Assembly: GCA_016933115.1 (NCBI GenBank)
Contig: JAFGBL010000017.1
Location: 1 to 33,476 of the forward strand
Direction: 5' to 3'
Length of the DNA stretch: 33,476 bases
Origin: Bacteroidales bacterium
GTDB taxonomy: Bacteria > Bacteroidota > Bacteroidia > Bacteroidales > JAADJA01
How positions within the stretch are numbered: position 1 is the first letter of the stretch; every line of letters starts with the position of its first letter. Positions 1 to 8,188 of the stretch are shown piece after piece. The notes under the pieces were generated by a model. It did no database searches. It worked only from the letters and a program-made list of their open reading frames with translations, and was not told where the DNA came from. The position numbers and the translations under genes are program-made.

Positions 1-84
1 AAAGTTGAAACTAATGAGAATATGCCTGATTGTTTGGTAGTTACAAAGGAAAACGAAACGAATCAGGTTTTAGTCGGACAATAG
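1..84 (+). CDS. C-terminal end of an unidentified upstream gene (partial)
   Basis: Frame 1 is open from the first base to a TAG at 82-84 and gives 27 residues rich in E, N and V, ending in LVGQ. The other two forward frames close quickly. This looks like the tail of a protein whose body lies upstream of the window. Nothing in the fragment identifies a family. It could also be chance openness, since 84 bases is short. Confidence 0.4.
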   Translation, partial: KVETNENMPDCLVVTKENETNQVLVGQ

Positions 85-211
85 TGATAATTTATATAAC
101 TTCAAAATACCAACTTTTATTTTATGATTAAGATGGCAGAACCTTCAAACAATTTTGTTGAATTCAGGAAAATACTATTTTTACAAAACTTAATCTGCTT
201 GCTTTCTTTGA

Positions 212-2449
212 GTGTCAAAAACTAACAACAATATAAATACACAACCGGGTTTTGGAACAGCGCCTGTTTTTTTTACTGCTATTTCCACCATCCTTGGAGC
301 CATTCTGTTTCTTCGTTTCGGTTTTGCCACTGGGACATTGGGCTTTTGGGGTGTGATCCTTATTATCCTTCTCGGACATTTGGTTACAATTCCCACAGCC
401 ATGGCTTTGTCGGAGCTTGCCACCAATAAAAGGGTAGAAGGTGGAGGCGAGTATTTTATAATTTCGAGATCCTTTGGCTTAAATGTCGGGGGCACCATTG
501 GTGTGGCATTGTATCTTTCGCAGGCCATCAGTGTTGCCTTTTATGTGATTGCATTTACCGAAGCATTTCAGTTCTTTTTCGATTGGGTGAACCGGGATTT
601 TGGCATTGAACTTCCCCGGCAGGCGATCAGTGTTCCTGTCATGTTTGGATTATCGGTTTTAATCCTGAAGAAAGGTGCCAACCTGGGTGTAAAAGCCCTG
701 TATGTAGTGGTTGCCATTCTTGCAATATCATTGGTTCTGTTTTTCCTGGGCAAAACAACACATGCGGAAGTAACAAGTTACAGCCTGACGACAGCCCAGT
801 TTAGGAATATCGACCAGTTTTTTTATGTTTTCGCGATTATTTTCCCGGCGTTTACCGGTATGACTGCCGGAGTCGGATTGTCGGGTGATTTAAAAAAACC
901 CTCCAAATCAATTCCTTTAGGCACAATAACAGCAACACTTTCAGGATTGGTGATCTATTTTTTTATTTGTTTCAAATTGGCTTCCTCTGCCACACCCGAA
1001 GAGCTTGTAAGTGATCAACTGATCATGGCTAAGATAGCCTTGTTTGGTGCATTGGTCATCCCTTTGGGACTGGGTGCCTCCACCATATCTTCAGCAATCG
1101 GCTCAATAATGGTTGCACCAAGGACCTTACAGGCGCTTGCTATGGATACTTCGTTTCCTCTCAAACGGATGAACCGTTGGCTGGCAAGAGGAAGGCGCAC
1201 AGATCGCGAACCTGTGAATGCCTCATTGGTCACCTGTTCCATTGCCATGGTAGTGGTGATTTTGGGAAATGTGAACCTGGTGGCAGGGATCATTTCCATG
1301 TTTTTTATGGTCACATACGGTTCATTGTGTTTGATTTCATTTTTGCATCATTTCGGGTCATCCCCTTCATACCGGCCTTCATTCAGGTCGAGGTGGTATT
1401 ATTCACTGGCTGGATTTCTTGTTGCTATATGGGTCATGTTTAAGATCAATACACCCTACGCCTTTGTAGCCATCGTCATGATGACATTATTTTACCTGTA
1501 TATCAGTTCGTACCACAAACGCCGAAGCGGATTGGAAGCAATTTTTGCAAACGCTATTTTCCAGTTAAGCAGGAATCTGCAGGTTTATTTGCAACGGTCG
1601 AAACGGAAAAAGTCAAAAAAGGAATGGCGGCCCAGTGCCATATGCATTTCAAAAGATTCGTTTCAACGCAACACCGCTTTTGAATTCCTGAACTGGATTT
1701 CATACAAATACGGATTTGGGACTTACCTTCACCTGATCGACGGCTATTATTCCAAGACCACCCACAAAGATGCAGATATAACACTTAATAAACTCCTCGA
1801 AACCTATGGGAAAGTTGAAAACCACGTGTATGTCGATACCCTGATCTCTCCATCCTATACTTCTGCGATTGCACAGGCCATACAGATTCCGGGAATTGCC
1901 GGGATGGAAAATAATATGATAATTTTTGAATTTGATAAGAACAATCCGGATAACCTTCCCGGCATTATCGACAATTTTGCACTTGTGAATGCAGGTAATT
2001 TTGATGTTTGTATTGTCGGAAGTTCCGATCAGAAAATTAAGACAAGAGATGAAATTCACATTTGGATCCGGAGCATCGACAGCGAAAACTCGAACCTGAT
2101 GATCCTGATCGGTTTCATCCTGCAGGAACATCCGTTCTGGTACAAATCCTATATCCGGATTTTTGAGGTATACAAGCCCGGCAAGTACGACGAAACCAAA
2201 AAGTACATGGATGAGCTGCTTTTATCTGGCAGACTGCCAATTACCGGAAAAAATATTGAGATGATCAGTGAACAACCGGATACACACATCAAGCAGATCA
2301 TTTGCGAGAAGTCGGCCAATGCAGGGCTTATCATTATCGGATTCAGGGAAGAGTTATTAAAACATCATGGGATAAACCTGTTTAGGGGTTATGAGTCTAT
2401 CGGTCAAACTATTTTTGTTCATTCTTCCGGGCATAAGCAAATTGAGTAG
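212..2449 (+). CDS. SLC12/APC-superfamily transporter (cation-chloride cotransporter-like) with C-terminal soluble domain
   Basis: A 745-residue integral membrane protein. The N-terminus carries the glycine-rich first helix typical of the APC fold (TAISTILGAILFLRFG, about residues 22-37). Repeated hydrophobic segments follow to about residue 440, then a basic stretch and about 280 soluble residues that open with RPSAICIS. Eukaryotic and archaeal cation-chloride cotransporters share this layout, and their cytosolic domain resembles universal stress proteins. Predicted role: coupled ion or amino-acid transport across the inner membrane; the substrate cannot be read from sequence. The start is a GTG directly after an in-frame TGA at 209-211, so no longer form is possible in this frame, and the next ATG would delete the first helix. 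No Shine-Dalgarno or TAnnTTTG box is obvious upstream. It stands alone, 120 nt before the sugar operon. Confidence 0.8.
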   Translation: MSKTNNNINTQPGFGTAPVFFTAISTILGAILFLRFGFATGTLGFWGVILIILLGHLVTIPTAMALSELATNKRVEGGGEYFIISRSFGLNVGGTIGVALYLSQAISVAFYVIAFTEAFQFFFDWVNRDFGIELPRQAISVPVMFGLSVLILKKGANLGVKALYVVVAILAISLVLFFLGKTTHAEVTSYSLTTAQFRNIDQFFYVFAIIFPAFTGMTAGVGLSGDLKKPSKSIPLGTITATLSGLVIYFFICFKLASSATPEELVSDQLIMAKIALFGALVIPLGLGASTISSAIGSIMVAPRTLQALAMDTSFPLKRMNRWLARGRRTDREPVNASLVTCSIAMVVVILGNVNLVAGIISMFFMVTYGSLCLISFLHHFGSSPSYRPSFRSRWYYSLAGFLVAIWVMFKINTPYAFVAIVMMTLFYLYISSYHKRRSGLEAIFANAIFQLSRNLQVYLQRSKRKKSKKEWRPSAICISKDSFQRNTAFEFLNWISYKYGFGTYLHLIDGYYSKTTHKDADITLNKLLETYGKVENHVYVDTLISPSYTSAIAQAIQIPGIAGMENNMIIFEFDKNNPDNLPGIIDNFALVNAGNFDVCIVGSSDQKIKTRDEIHIWIRSIDSENSNLMILIGFILQEHPFWYKSYIRIFEVYKPGKYDETKKYMDELLLSGRLPITGKNIEMISEQPDTHIKQIICEKSANAGLIIIGFREELLKHHGINLFRGYESIGQTIFVHSSGHKQIE

Positions 2450-2547
2450 TAAGCCGTAAATCACGATGGAGTTTAGCATATAAATTTTCACCTAAAGAAA
2501 ATTTGTTGTAGTACCGATTCCTTACCGGCAACGATTCCATAATATAT

Positions 2548-2555
2548 TATCTTTG
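2548..2555 (+). promoter_or_regulatory. Bacteroidota -7 promoter box for the sugar operon
   Basis: TATCTTTG matches the TAnnTTTG consensus and ends 14 bases before the first possible ATG of the sugar transporter. No TTG was seen at the expected -33 spacing, so only half of the promoter is supported. Confidence 0.5.
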
Positions 2556-2569
2556 CCGCCTAATTTTAG

Positions 2570-3862
2570 ATGACAGCGATGGCAGAATCAGCTATTACCA
2601 ACCGAAAGCAGGATTATTTTATCCCGATTATTATTATCGGCGCCCTTTTTTTTATTTTTGGATTTGTTACCTGGTTAAATGCCACACTCATTCCATACCT
2701 GAGGATCGCATGCGAATTAACAGCTTTCGAATCCTTCTGGGTGACCTTTGCTTTTTATATCTCCTATTTTGTAATGGCTTTGCCTTCATCTGCCGTTCTT
2801 GAAAAAACAGGATTTAAAAACGGGATGTCGGTGGGGTTGATCACCATGGCTCTCGGAGCGCTCATCTTTATTCCTGCAGCACTTACAAGGACCTATGGTC
2901 TGTTCCTGACAGGTTTATTTGTTCAGGGAACCGGTCTTGCTATTTTACAAACCGCTTCCAACCCTTATGTGACTATCCTTGGGCCCATTGAGAGCGCTGC
3001 CAGAAGAATCAGCATTATGGGTGTCGCCAACAAATTTGCAGGAATACTTAGCCCGATTATTCTCGGGGCCATTGTTTTGGAAGGGATCGATGACCTGGTG
3101 GTCAGGCTGGGTTTGATGAATGAAGTAGAAAAAGCTGCCGAATTGGATATCCTTGCTGCCAGGGTAATTTTTCCATATGTTATCATGGCTCTGGTTTTGT
3201 TGATCCTTGCTGGCCTGGTCAGATTTTCATCCCTGCCCGATGTAGAAAGAGAAGAAGAAACAACCGATATGAAAGCAGTTTCTGACAGAACCAGCCTCTG
3301 GCAATATCCCTATCTGTGGCTGGGGGCGATGACGATTTTTGTATACGTTGGGGTTGAAGTGATTGCTGTAGATACTTTGATCAGCTACGGTAATTTTCTG
3401 GGGTTTGAGTTTTCGGAAGCCAGGTTTTTTGCATCTTTTACGCTTGGAGCCATGATCGTTGGATATTTTTTTGGGATTATTGCCATTCCAAAATTTATTA
3501 CACAGGAAAAGGCGCTGAAATATTTTGCTATCCTTGGTATTATTTTTACAGTGATAGCGGTTTTTTCAAATGGTTTTTCTTCCATCCTGATGATTGCTGC
3601 ACTGGGTTTTGCCAATTCAATCATGTGGCCGGCCATCTGGCCACTGGCAATTGATGGTTTGGGGAAATTCATCAAAGTTGGGTCCGCCATTCTGATCATG
3701 GGTATTGCCGGCGGTGCATTATTGCCACTGCTGTATGGTTACCTGGCCGACCTGGAAAGTGTCCAGGCTCAAAATGCTTATTGGATCATGGTTCCTTGCT
3801 ACGTATTTATTTTGTTTTTTGCGGCAAAAGGAAATCGTATAGGAAAGATAATTGTTAAATAA
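2570..3862 (+). CDS. MFS sugar:cation symporter, FucP/GluP (glucose/galactose) family
   Basis: A 430-residue, 12-helix-type major facilitator. FucP/GluP family signatures are clear: FFIFGFVTWLNATLIPYL near residue 25, and QTASNPYVTILGP around residues 125-137, where the NPYVT motif is characteristic of this subfamily. Length is normal for the family. It should import a neutral hexose or related sugar across the inner membrane with H+ or Na+. An in-frame ATG at 2579 (codon 4) is an equally good start. It is the first gene of an apparent operon: the nucleotidyltransferase starts 34 nt after the stop and the kinase overlaps that. The context suggests that the imported sugar is phosphorylated at C1 and activated to a nucleotide sugar. 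The exact sugar is unknown. Confidence 0.88.
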   Translation: MTAMAESAITNRKQDYFIPIIIIGALFFIFGFVTWLNATLIPYLRIACELTAFESFWVTFAFYISYFVMALPSSAVLEKTGFKNGMSVGLITMALGALIFIPAALTRTYGLFLTGLFVQGTGLAILQTASNPYVTILGPIESAARRISIMGVANKFAGILSPIILGAIVLEGIDDLVVRLGLMNEVEKAAELDILAARVIFPYVIMALVLLILAGLVRFSSLPDVEREEETTDMKAVSDRTSLWQYPYLWLGAMTIFVYVGVEVIAVDTLISYGNFLGFEFSEARFFASFTLGAMIVGYFFGIIAIPKFITQEKALKYFAILGIIFTVIAVFSNGFSSILMIAALGFANSIMWPAIWPLAIDGLGKFIKVGSAILIMGIAGGALLPLLYGYLADLESVQAQNAYWIMVPCYVFILFFAAKGNRIGKIIVK

Positions 3863-3896
3863 TGGGTTATAAAAAAAATATTAAATAAAAGATAAA

Positions 3897-4808
3897 ATGA
3901 AACCAACATTACTGATTCTGGCAGCAGGAATGGGAAGCCGATACGGAGGGCTGAAACAGGTTGACCCGGTAGGCCCGAATGGTGAGGCCATCATCGATTA
4001 TTCCATCTTTGATGCCATCAGGGCAGGATATGGAAAGGTTGTTTTTGTTATACGGGAAAGCTTTGCAGGTGCTTTTAAAGAGAGTTTTGAAACGAAACTT
4101 GTGGGTAAAATAAAAACCGAATATGTTTTCCAGGAACTAAATAGTTTTATCCCGGATAACCTCAACATCCATCCCGATCGCGTAAAACCATGGGGCACCG
4201 GGCATGCGGTACTGGTTGCAAAAAATATCATCCGTGAGCCTTTTGTAGTGATCAATGCGGATGATTATTATGGGCCGGATGCCTACTGGAAGATACCTGA
4301 ATTTCTGATCAACTCTGAAACGGCAGGATTACCGAATCATTGCATGGTGGGTTATGAGTTAAGAAATACATTGTCGGAACACGGTCATGTTTCGCGTGGT
4401 GTTTGCCAAACAGATCAAAATGAATTTTTAAAAACAGTGGTTGAACGAACCCATATTGTCAAAAAGAATGGCAAAATCATATCCAGGCTGGATGATGGCC
4501 GGGATATTGAACTTACCGGTGACGAGGTTGTTTCTATGAATATCTGGGGATTTTTACCATCATTTATGGATCATCTGGATGATTATTTTCAAGATTTTAT
4601 TAAAGAAAATGCCGGAAACCTCAAAGGGGAATTTTACATTCCTTTTGTGGTGAATGACCTGATAGAAAAAGGGAAGATCAACCTGAAGGTGTTTCAATCA
4701 AAAGACCTATGGTTTGGGGTGACTTACAAAGAAGATAAAGAGGCTGCTGTGGGCAGTATCAACCGGTTAATTGAAAAAGGAGTTTATCCTGAAAAATTAT
4801 GGAATTAG
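3897..4808 (+). CDS. Sugar-1-phosphate nucleotidyltransferase (NTP_transferase family)
   Basis: A 303-residue Rossmann-like nucleotidyltransferase. The N-terminal signature LILAAGMGSRYGGLKQ (residues 5-20) is the nucleotide-binding G-x-G-x-R loop of the GalU/RmlA/GlmU type. An INADDYYG motif near residue 118 supplies acidic residues expected to bind the catalytic metal. Length is close to GalU, but the sequence does not look like a standard GalU or RmlA. It should transfer a nucleoside monophosphate from an NTP to a sugar-1-phosphate. Its last 10 nt overlap the start of the kinase gene, implying translational coupling and a shared pathway: kinase makes sugar-1-P, this enzyme makes NDP-sugar. 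NTP and sugar specificity cannot be deduced by eye. Confidence 0.82.
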   Translation: MKPTLLILAAGMGSRYGGLKQVDPVGPNGEAIIDYSIFDAIRAGYGKVVFVIRESFAGAFKESFETKLVGKIKTEYVFQELNSFIPDNLNIHPDRVKPWGTGHAVLVAKNIIREPFVVINADDYYGPDAYWKIPEFLINSETAGLPNHCMVGYELRNTLSEHGHVSRGVCQTDQNEFLKTVVERTHIVKKNGKIISRLDDGRDIELTGDEVVSMNIWGFLPSFMDHLDDYFQDFIKENAGNLKGEFYIPFVVNDLIEKGKINLKVFQSKDLWFGVTYKEDKEAAVGSINRLIEKGVYPEKLWN

Positions 4809-5893
4809 ACGATCGGGAATTCGATTTGAAGGATATTACCGGTAATTTCAGACTAACCGGGAGGATAAGAAATGTTTTTCCGTTTGGTAACGGCCATATC
4901 AATGATACATATAAGGTGCTTACGGGAGAAAAAAATTATTTGCTCCAGCGTGTAAATCAACAGGTTTTTATGGATGTACGTGGGCTGACTTCCAACCTGA
5001 TCCGGGTGATCAATTACCTCTCCGACCTGGTTGAAAACAACCCCGGCTCAATGCAGGTAATGAATTCGGTGAGAACCATCAACGGCACCTATTTTTTCAT
5101 CGATGACGATGCCAATTTTTGGCGTATGTTCGACTTTGTGGAAGGCGGGCGCAGCATCGACCGGGCCGACAATGCAAACCTGGCCGAAGAAGGGGGGAAG
5201 GCTTTCGGTTGGTTCATCAAGAGCCTGGATAAATTCCCGGTAACCGACCTGATAGAAACCATTCCCGATTTTCACAACGGAGAATTTCGCCTGGCCAATT
5301 TCAGGAAAGCATTAGAAAAAGACAAGGTTGGTAGAAAGGCTGTTGTGCTTGAGGAAATCGATTTTCTTGAAGTAAGGGCCGGTGAAATGCTGAAAATCAG
5401 AAACCTGGTTACGGACGGTAAACTACCGTTAAGAGTGACCCACAACGACACCAAGATCAATAACGTTTTGTTCAATGAATACAACAAAGCCATCTGTGTG
5501 ATCGATCTTGACACTGTGATGCCCGGAACCCTATTATACGATTTTGGCGATGCCATCCGCACCTTTACCAACACAGCCGGCGAAGATGAACAGGCGACGG
5601 AAAATATCACCATGAACATTGACCTGTTCAAAGCATTTGCCAATGGGTTCCTCTCCGAAACTAAATCCATCCTCCAGGACCGGGAAGTCGCAAACCTGGC
5701 ATTTTCAGCCAAATACATTACATGGGAGCAGGCTGTGCGATTCCTTACCGATTTTCTGAACGGAGATATGTATTACAAAACAGCCTATGCTGAACACAAC
5801 CTCGTTCGGACAAAAGCCCAGATCAAACTGCTGCAAAGTATGGAGGAGCAGTTCATGGAGATGGAAAGGATCATTCAGGAAATAGCAAACTAG
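4799..5893 (+). CDS. Anomeric sugar kinase of the aminoglycoside-phosphotransferase fold, NahK-like
   Basis: A 364-residue APH/choline-kinase-fold protein. The catalytic loop is HNDTKINN at residues 215-222 with D217 as the likely base. The metal-binding segment is DLDTVMPG from D236, followed by YDFGDAIR. HNDTK followed by DLDT and MPG, together with the length, resembles N-acetylhexosamine 1-kinase (NahK) of the lacto-N-biose pathway more than antibiotic kinases. Predicted reaction: ATP plus a free sugar, probably an N-acetylhexosamine, to the sugar-1-phosphate. The start overlaps the preceding gene by 10 nt in another frame. An AmgK-type MurNAc/GlcNAc kinase from cell-wall recycling is an alternative, but the partner is larger than typical MurU. 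A strong hairpin follows the stop. Confidence 0.75.
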   Translation: MELDDREFDLKDITGNFRLTGRIRNVFPFGNGHINDTYKVLTGEKNYLLQRVNQQVFMDVRGLTSNLIRVINYLSDLVENNPGSMQVMNSVRTINGTYFFIDDDANFWRMFDFVEGGRSIDRADNANLAEEGGKAFGWFIKSLDKFPVTDLIETIPDFHNGEFRLANFRKALEKDKVGRKAVVLEEIDFLEVRAGEMLKIRNLVTDGKLPLRVTHNDTKINNVLFNEYNKAICVIDLDTVMPGTLLYDFGDAIRTFTNTAGEDEQATENITMNIDLFKAFANGFLSETKSILQDREVANLAFSAKYITWEQAVRFLTDFLNGDMYYKTAYAEHNLVRTKAQIKLLQSMEEQFMEMERIIQEIAN

Positions 5894-5900
5894 CAGATAT

Positions 5901-5935
5901 AAAAAACCCCGATCAATTTGATCGGGATTTTTAAA
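5901..5935. terminator. Bidirectional intrinsic terminator between convergent genes
   Basis: A perfect inverted repeat CCCGATCAA/TTGATCGGG (5908-5916 and 5918-5926) is preceded by a run of A and followed by a run of T. It can therefore terminate the sugar operon from the left and rocD from the right. It lies between the stops at 5893 and 5945. Confidence 0.85.
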
Positions 5936-5944
5936 GTTATTTTA

Positions 5945-7168
5945 TTAACTAAAAGCGAGAATGGACTTTTCGATTTTCTTGATAGCCTCTCTTAATTCTT
6001 CTTCCGAAATAACCAATGGTGGCGCAAATCGGATAATATGTCCATGAGTTGGTTTTGCGAGCACTCCATTCCTGGCCATTTCAAGGCAAACGTCCCATGC
6101 CTCCTTGCCATTGGTATGTTTAATGACAACAGCATTGAGCAATCCTTTTCCCCTGACGAGTTCGATCATGGGAGAATCAATTTTTCTCATTTCATCGCGG
6201 AAAATATTTCCCAGATATTCCGCCCGTTCGGCCAGTTTTTCATCACGAACAACTTCAAGAGCCGCAACAGCTACTTTAGCTGCTATAGGGTTGCCTCCAA
6301 ATGTTGATCCATGCTCACCGGGTTTGATACAAAGCATGACGTCGTCATCGGCCAGCACTGCAGAAACGGGATAAACACCACCTGACAATGCTTTACCCAG
6401 GATCAGAATATCTGGTCTGACATTTTCATGATCACATGCTAAAAGTTTGCCTGTTCGGGCTATACCGGTCTGAACTTCATCAGCAATAAAAAGGACATTA
6501 CTGTCACGGCACATCTGGTAGGCCATTTTCAAATAACCGTCATCCGGGACAAAAACGCCGGCTTCACCCTGGATGGGTTCCACCAGGAACCCGGCAACGT
6601 TTTTATCTTCAAGTGCTTTTGCCAGGGCGTTCAGGTCGTTGTAGGGAATGGTGATGAATCCCGGAGTATATGGTCCGAAACCGTTTCGTGCATCCGGATC
6701 TGTCGACATGGAAATCACCGTAATGGTCCTGCCGTGAAAATTGTTTTCGCAAACAATGATTTTTGCCTGATTCTCAGGCACGCCTTTTTTTTCATATGCC
6801 CATTTACGGCAAAGTTTCAGGGCTGTCTCATCACCTTCGGCACCTGTATTCATCGGCAGGATTTTATCATATCCGAAAAAATTAGTTACAAATTTTTCAT
6901 AAGGCCCCAGTGCATCGTTGTAGAATGCCCTCGAAGTCAATGTTAAGGTTTGTGCCTGATCGTAAAGGGCATTGACGATTTTAGGATGGCAATGCCCCTG
7001 GTTAACAGCTGAATAGGCTGATAAAAAGTCGAAATATTTTTTCCCTTCCACATCCCACAAAAATGGACCTTCGCCACGCGATAATACAACCGGCAAGGGA
7101 TGGTAATTGTGAGCACCGTATTGTTCTTCCATCTTCATGAGGTCCTTTGACGTCATAGTTCCAATCAT
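5945..7168 (-). CDS. rocD: Ornithine--oxo-acid aminotransferase (ornithine delta-aminotransferase)
   Basis: A 407-residue class III PLP aminotransferase. It converts L-ornithine and 2-oxoglutarate to glutamate-5-semialdehyde and glutamate in the cytosol, linking arginine and proline metabolism. Seen in sequence: the N-terminal block [18 protein letters not shown] typical of ornithine aminotransferases, the cofactor-contacting D230 in FIADEVQTG, and the Schiff-base lysine K259 in ILGKALSGG. Length fits the family (about 400). Two ATGs are possible, at 7168 and 12 nt downstream at 7156; neither has a strong ribosome binding site. It is monocistronic and divergent from the ferredoxin gene. A TAATTTTG box lies 34 bases upstream. 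Confidence 0.92.
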   Translation of the reverse strand: MIGTMTSKDLMKMEEQYGAHNYHPLPVVLSRGEGPFLWDVEGKKYFDFLSAYSAVNQGHCHPKIVNALYDQAQTLTLTSRAFYNDALGPYEKFVTNFFGYDKILPMNTGAEGDETALKLCRKWAYEKKGVPENQAKIIVCENNFHGRTITVISMSTDPDARNGFGPYTPGFITIPYNDLNALAKALEDKNVAGFLVEPIQGEAGVFVPDDGYLKMAYQMCRDSNVLFIADEVQTGIARTGKLLACDHENVRPDILILGKALSGGVYPVSAVLADDDVMLCIKPGEHGSTFGGNPIAAKVAVAALEVVRDEKLAERAEYLGNIFRDEMRKIDSPMIELVRGKGLLNAVVIKHTNGKEAWDVCLEMARNGVLAKPTHGHIIRFAPPLVISEEELREAIKKIEKSILAFS

Positions 7169-7201
7169 TGTTTATTTAGTTTTAAATGTTTAACAATCAG
7201 A

Positions 7202-7209
7202 CAAAATTA
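7202..7209 (-). promoter_or_regulatory. Candidate -7 promoter box for rocD
   Basis: On the minus strand this reads TAATTTTG, a match to TAnnTTTG, 34 bases before the rocD start. No clear TTG at -33 was found. Confidence 0.4.
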
Positions 7210-7277
7210 TAATTTTAGGTTGAAAAACCATGAAACCAACAAATTTTTATTTTTTCTCGTGGCTCTAAGCCCAGGAC

Positions 7278-7310
7278 AAAAATTTGAAAAAAAAATTGAA
7301 AAAAATTGAA
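7278..7310 (+). promoter_or_regulatory. Phased A-tracts upstream of the ferredoxin promoter
   Basis: Three A-runs (7278-7282, 7287-7295, 7299-7305) are centred about 11 bases apart, with repeated TTGAA between them. Helically phased A-tracts bend DNA and can act like an UP element. Their position just upstream of the ferredoxin promoter is suggestive, but the region is AT-rich and chance phasing is possible. Confidence 0.4.
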
Positions 7311-7335
7311 CAGGAATTAAATATTTTTACATTTG
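7306..7335 (+). promoter_or_regulatory. Ferredoxin promoter (-33 TTG, -7 TAnnTTTG)
   Basis: TTG at 7306-7308 and TACATTTG at 7328-7335 are separated by 19 bases, a good match to the Bacteroidota primary sigma factor consensus. The ATG lies 31 bases after the -7 box. This is the most complete promoter seen in the window. Confidence 0.7.
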
Positions 7336-7365
7336 CAATTGTTATAAACATAAAATATTTTTATC

Positions 7366-7536
7366 ATGGCTTACGTAATAACAGATGATTGTACTGCATG
7401 TGGAACTTGTATTGACGAATGTCCGGTTGAGGCGATTTCTGAGGGTGATATCTATGTGATCGATCCTGATATTTGTACCGATTGCGGATCATGTGCCGAT
7501 GTTTGTCCCGTGGAGGCTATTCATCCTGCTGAATAA
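7366..7536 (+). CDS. Small 2[4Fe-4S] ferredoxin
   Basis: A 56-residue clostridial-type ferredoxin. Two cluster motifs are intact: C9, C12, C15 followed by C19-P20, and C37, C40, C43 followed by C47-P48. The chain is acidic and ends in HPAE. It carries low-potential electrons in the cytosol, for example for pyruvate:ferredoxin oxidoreductase, Rnf or hydrogenases, which suggests an anaerobic or facultatively anaerobic lifestyle. Its own promoter and a terminator at both ends indicate a monocistronic, probably highly expressed gene. The flavodoxin gene, which often replaces ferredoxin during iron limitation, lies convergent just beyond the shared terminator. Confidence 0.95.
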   Translation: MAYVITDDCTACGTCIDECPVEAISEGDIYVIDPDICTDCGSCADVCPVEAIHPAE

Positions 7537-7550
7537 AAACAAGAAAAGTA

Positions 7551-7578
7551 AAAAAAGTCCTTTCGGGGACTTTTTTTT
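7551..7578. terminator. Bidirectional intrinsic terminator shared by ferredoxin and flavodoxin genes
   Basis: The stem AGTCC/GGACT (7556-7560 and 7567-7571) has a six-base loop, an A-run on the left and eight T on the right, so it works in both directions. It overlaps the last bases of the flavodoxin stop region (stop at 7577-7579). Confidence 0.8.
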
Positions 7579-8080
7579 AATTGAATTCCTTTTTAAGCTG
7601 AGCAACCCATTTTTTTACCCGGTCGGCTGTTTGTTCCGATTGCTGGTCTTCATCAATAGCCAATCCTACAAATTTCCCATCCTTTTCTGCTGACGAAAAA
7701 TAATACTTATAACCTTTCACCGGCCACAACCCAACAACATTTTCTTTAACCGGTAACCTGCAATAAAGGGTGCCCATGCCATCGACAAAACTGCCCGGAT
7801 ATTCTTCCTGATCTCCCAGCCCAAATAAGGCAATTTTCTTTTTAGATAAATCAAGCTCAACAACATCGTCGATAAACAATTCCCAGTCATCCTGCATGTC
7901 CCCGATTCCCCATGCTGAGGTTCCGAATATCAGGTTGTCGTATTTTAGGATCGAATCAGGTACAATTTCCTTAATGTTATGTAAATCAATATTTTTATCG
8001 CCAAATTCCTTTTGAATCAGCTCCGCAACTTTTTTGGTCCTTCCAGAAGTGGAGCCATAAAAGAGGCCAATTTTCTTCAT
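7577..8080 (-). CDS. fldA: Flavodoxin
   Basis: A 167-residue long-chain-type flavodoxin binding FMN. The phosphate-binding loop is GLFYGSTSGRTKKVAE at the N-terminus. Later segments FGTSAWGIGDMQDDWE and FGLGDQEEYPGSFVDGMG match the two isoalloxazine-contacting loops of the family. It is a cytosolic one- or two-electron carrier that can stand in for ferredoxin. The start at 8080 (MKKIGLFYG) is chosen over an upstream in-frame ATG at 8167, which would add 29 residues with no family counterpart and would place the start upstream of the TAACTTTG box. It faces the ferredoxin gene across a common terminator. Confidence 0.93.
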   Translation of the reverse strand: MKKIGLFYGSTSGRTKKVAELIQKEFGDKNIDLHNIKEIVPDSILKYDNLIFGTSAWGIGDMQDDWELFIDDVVELDLSKKKIALFGLGDQEEYPGSFVDGMGTLYCRLPVKENVVGLWPVKGYKYYFSSAEKDGKFVGLAIDEDQQSEQTADRVKKWVAQLKKEFN

Positions 8081-8128
8081 GTTAATTTTTTTATTAATAT
8101 TGAACAAATTTGTTATAAAAACTGTTTG

Positions 8129-8136
8129 CAAAGTTA
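8129..8136 (-). promoter_or_regulatory. Candidate -7 promoter box for the flavodoxin gene
   Basis: The minus strand reads TAACTTTG, matching TAnnTTTG, 49 bases upstream of the chosen start. It lies inside the longer possible reading frame and so supports the shorter start. No -33 TTG at normal spacing was found. Confidence 0.45.
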
Positions 8137-8188
8137 CTTTATTTAAAACAAATAAAAATAGGTTCAAATTGTCGCGGAGACACAGGTG

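Noticed and set aside
124-228. A 33-codon frame beginning ATGATTAAGATGGC upstream of and overlapping the SLC12-like gene
   Set aside because: It overlaps the transporter start in another frame, has no recognisable domain and is too short to support; the transporter frame is clearly coding.
4799-5893. Aminoglycoside resistance kinase
   Set aside because: The fold is shared, but HNDTK...DLDT...MPG and the operon with a sugar symporter and nucleotidyltransferase point to sugar metabolism.
7577-8167. 196-residue version of flavodoxin
   Set aside because: The extra 29 residues have no flavodoxin counterpart and the frame would start upstream of the TAACTTTG promoter box; the MKKIGLFYG start gives normal family length.
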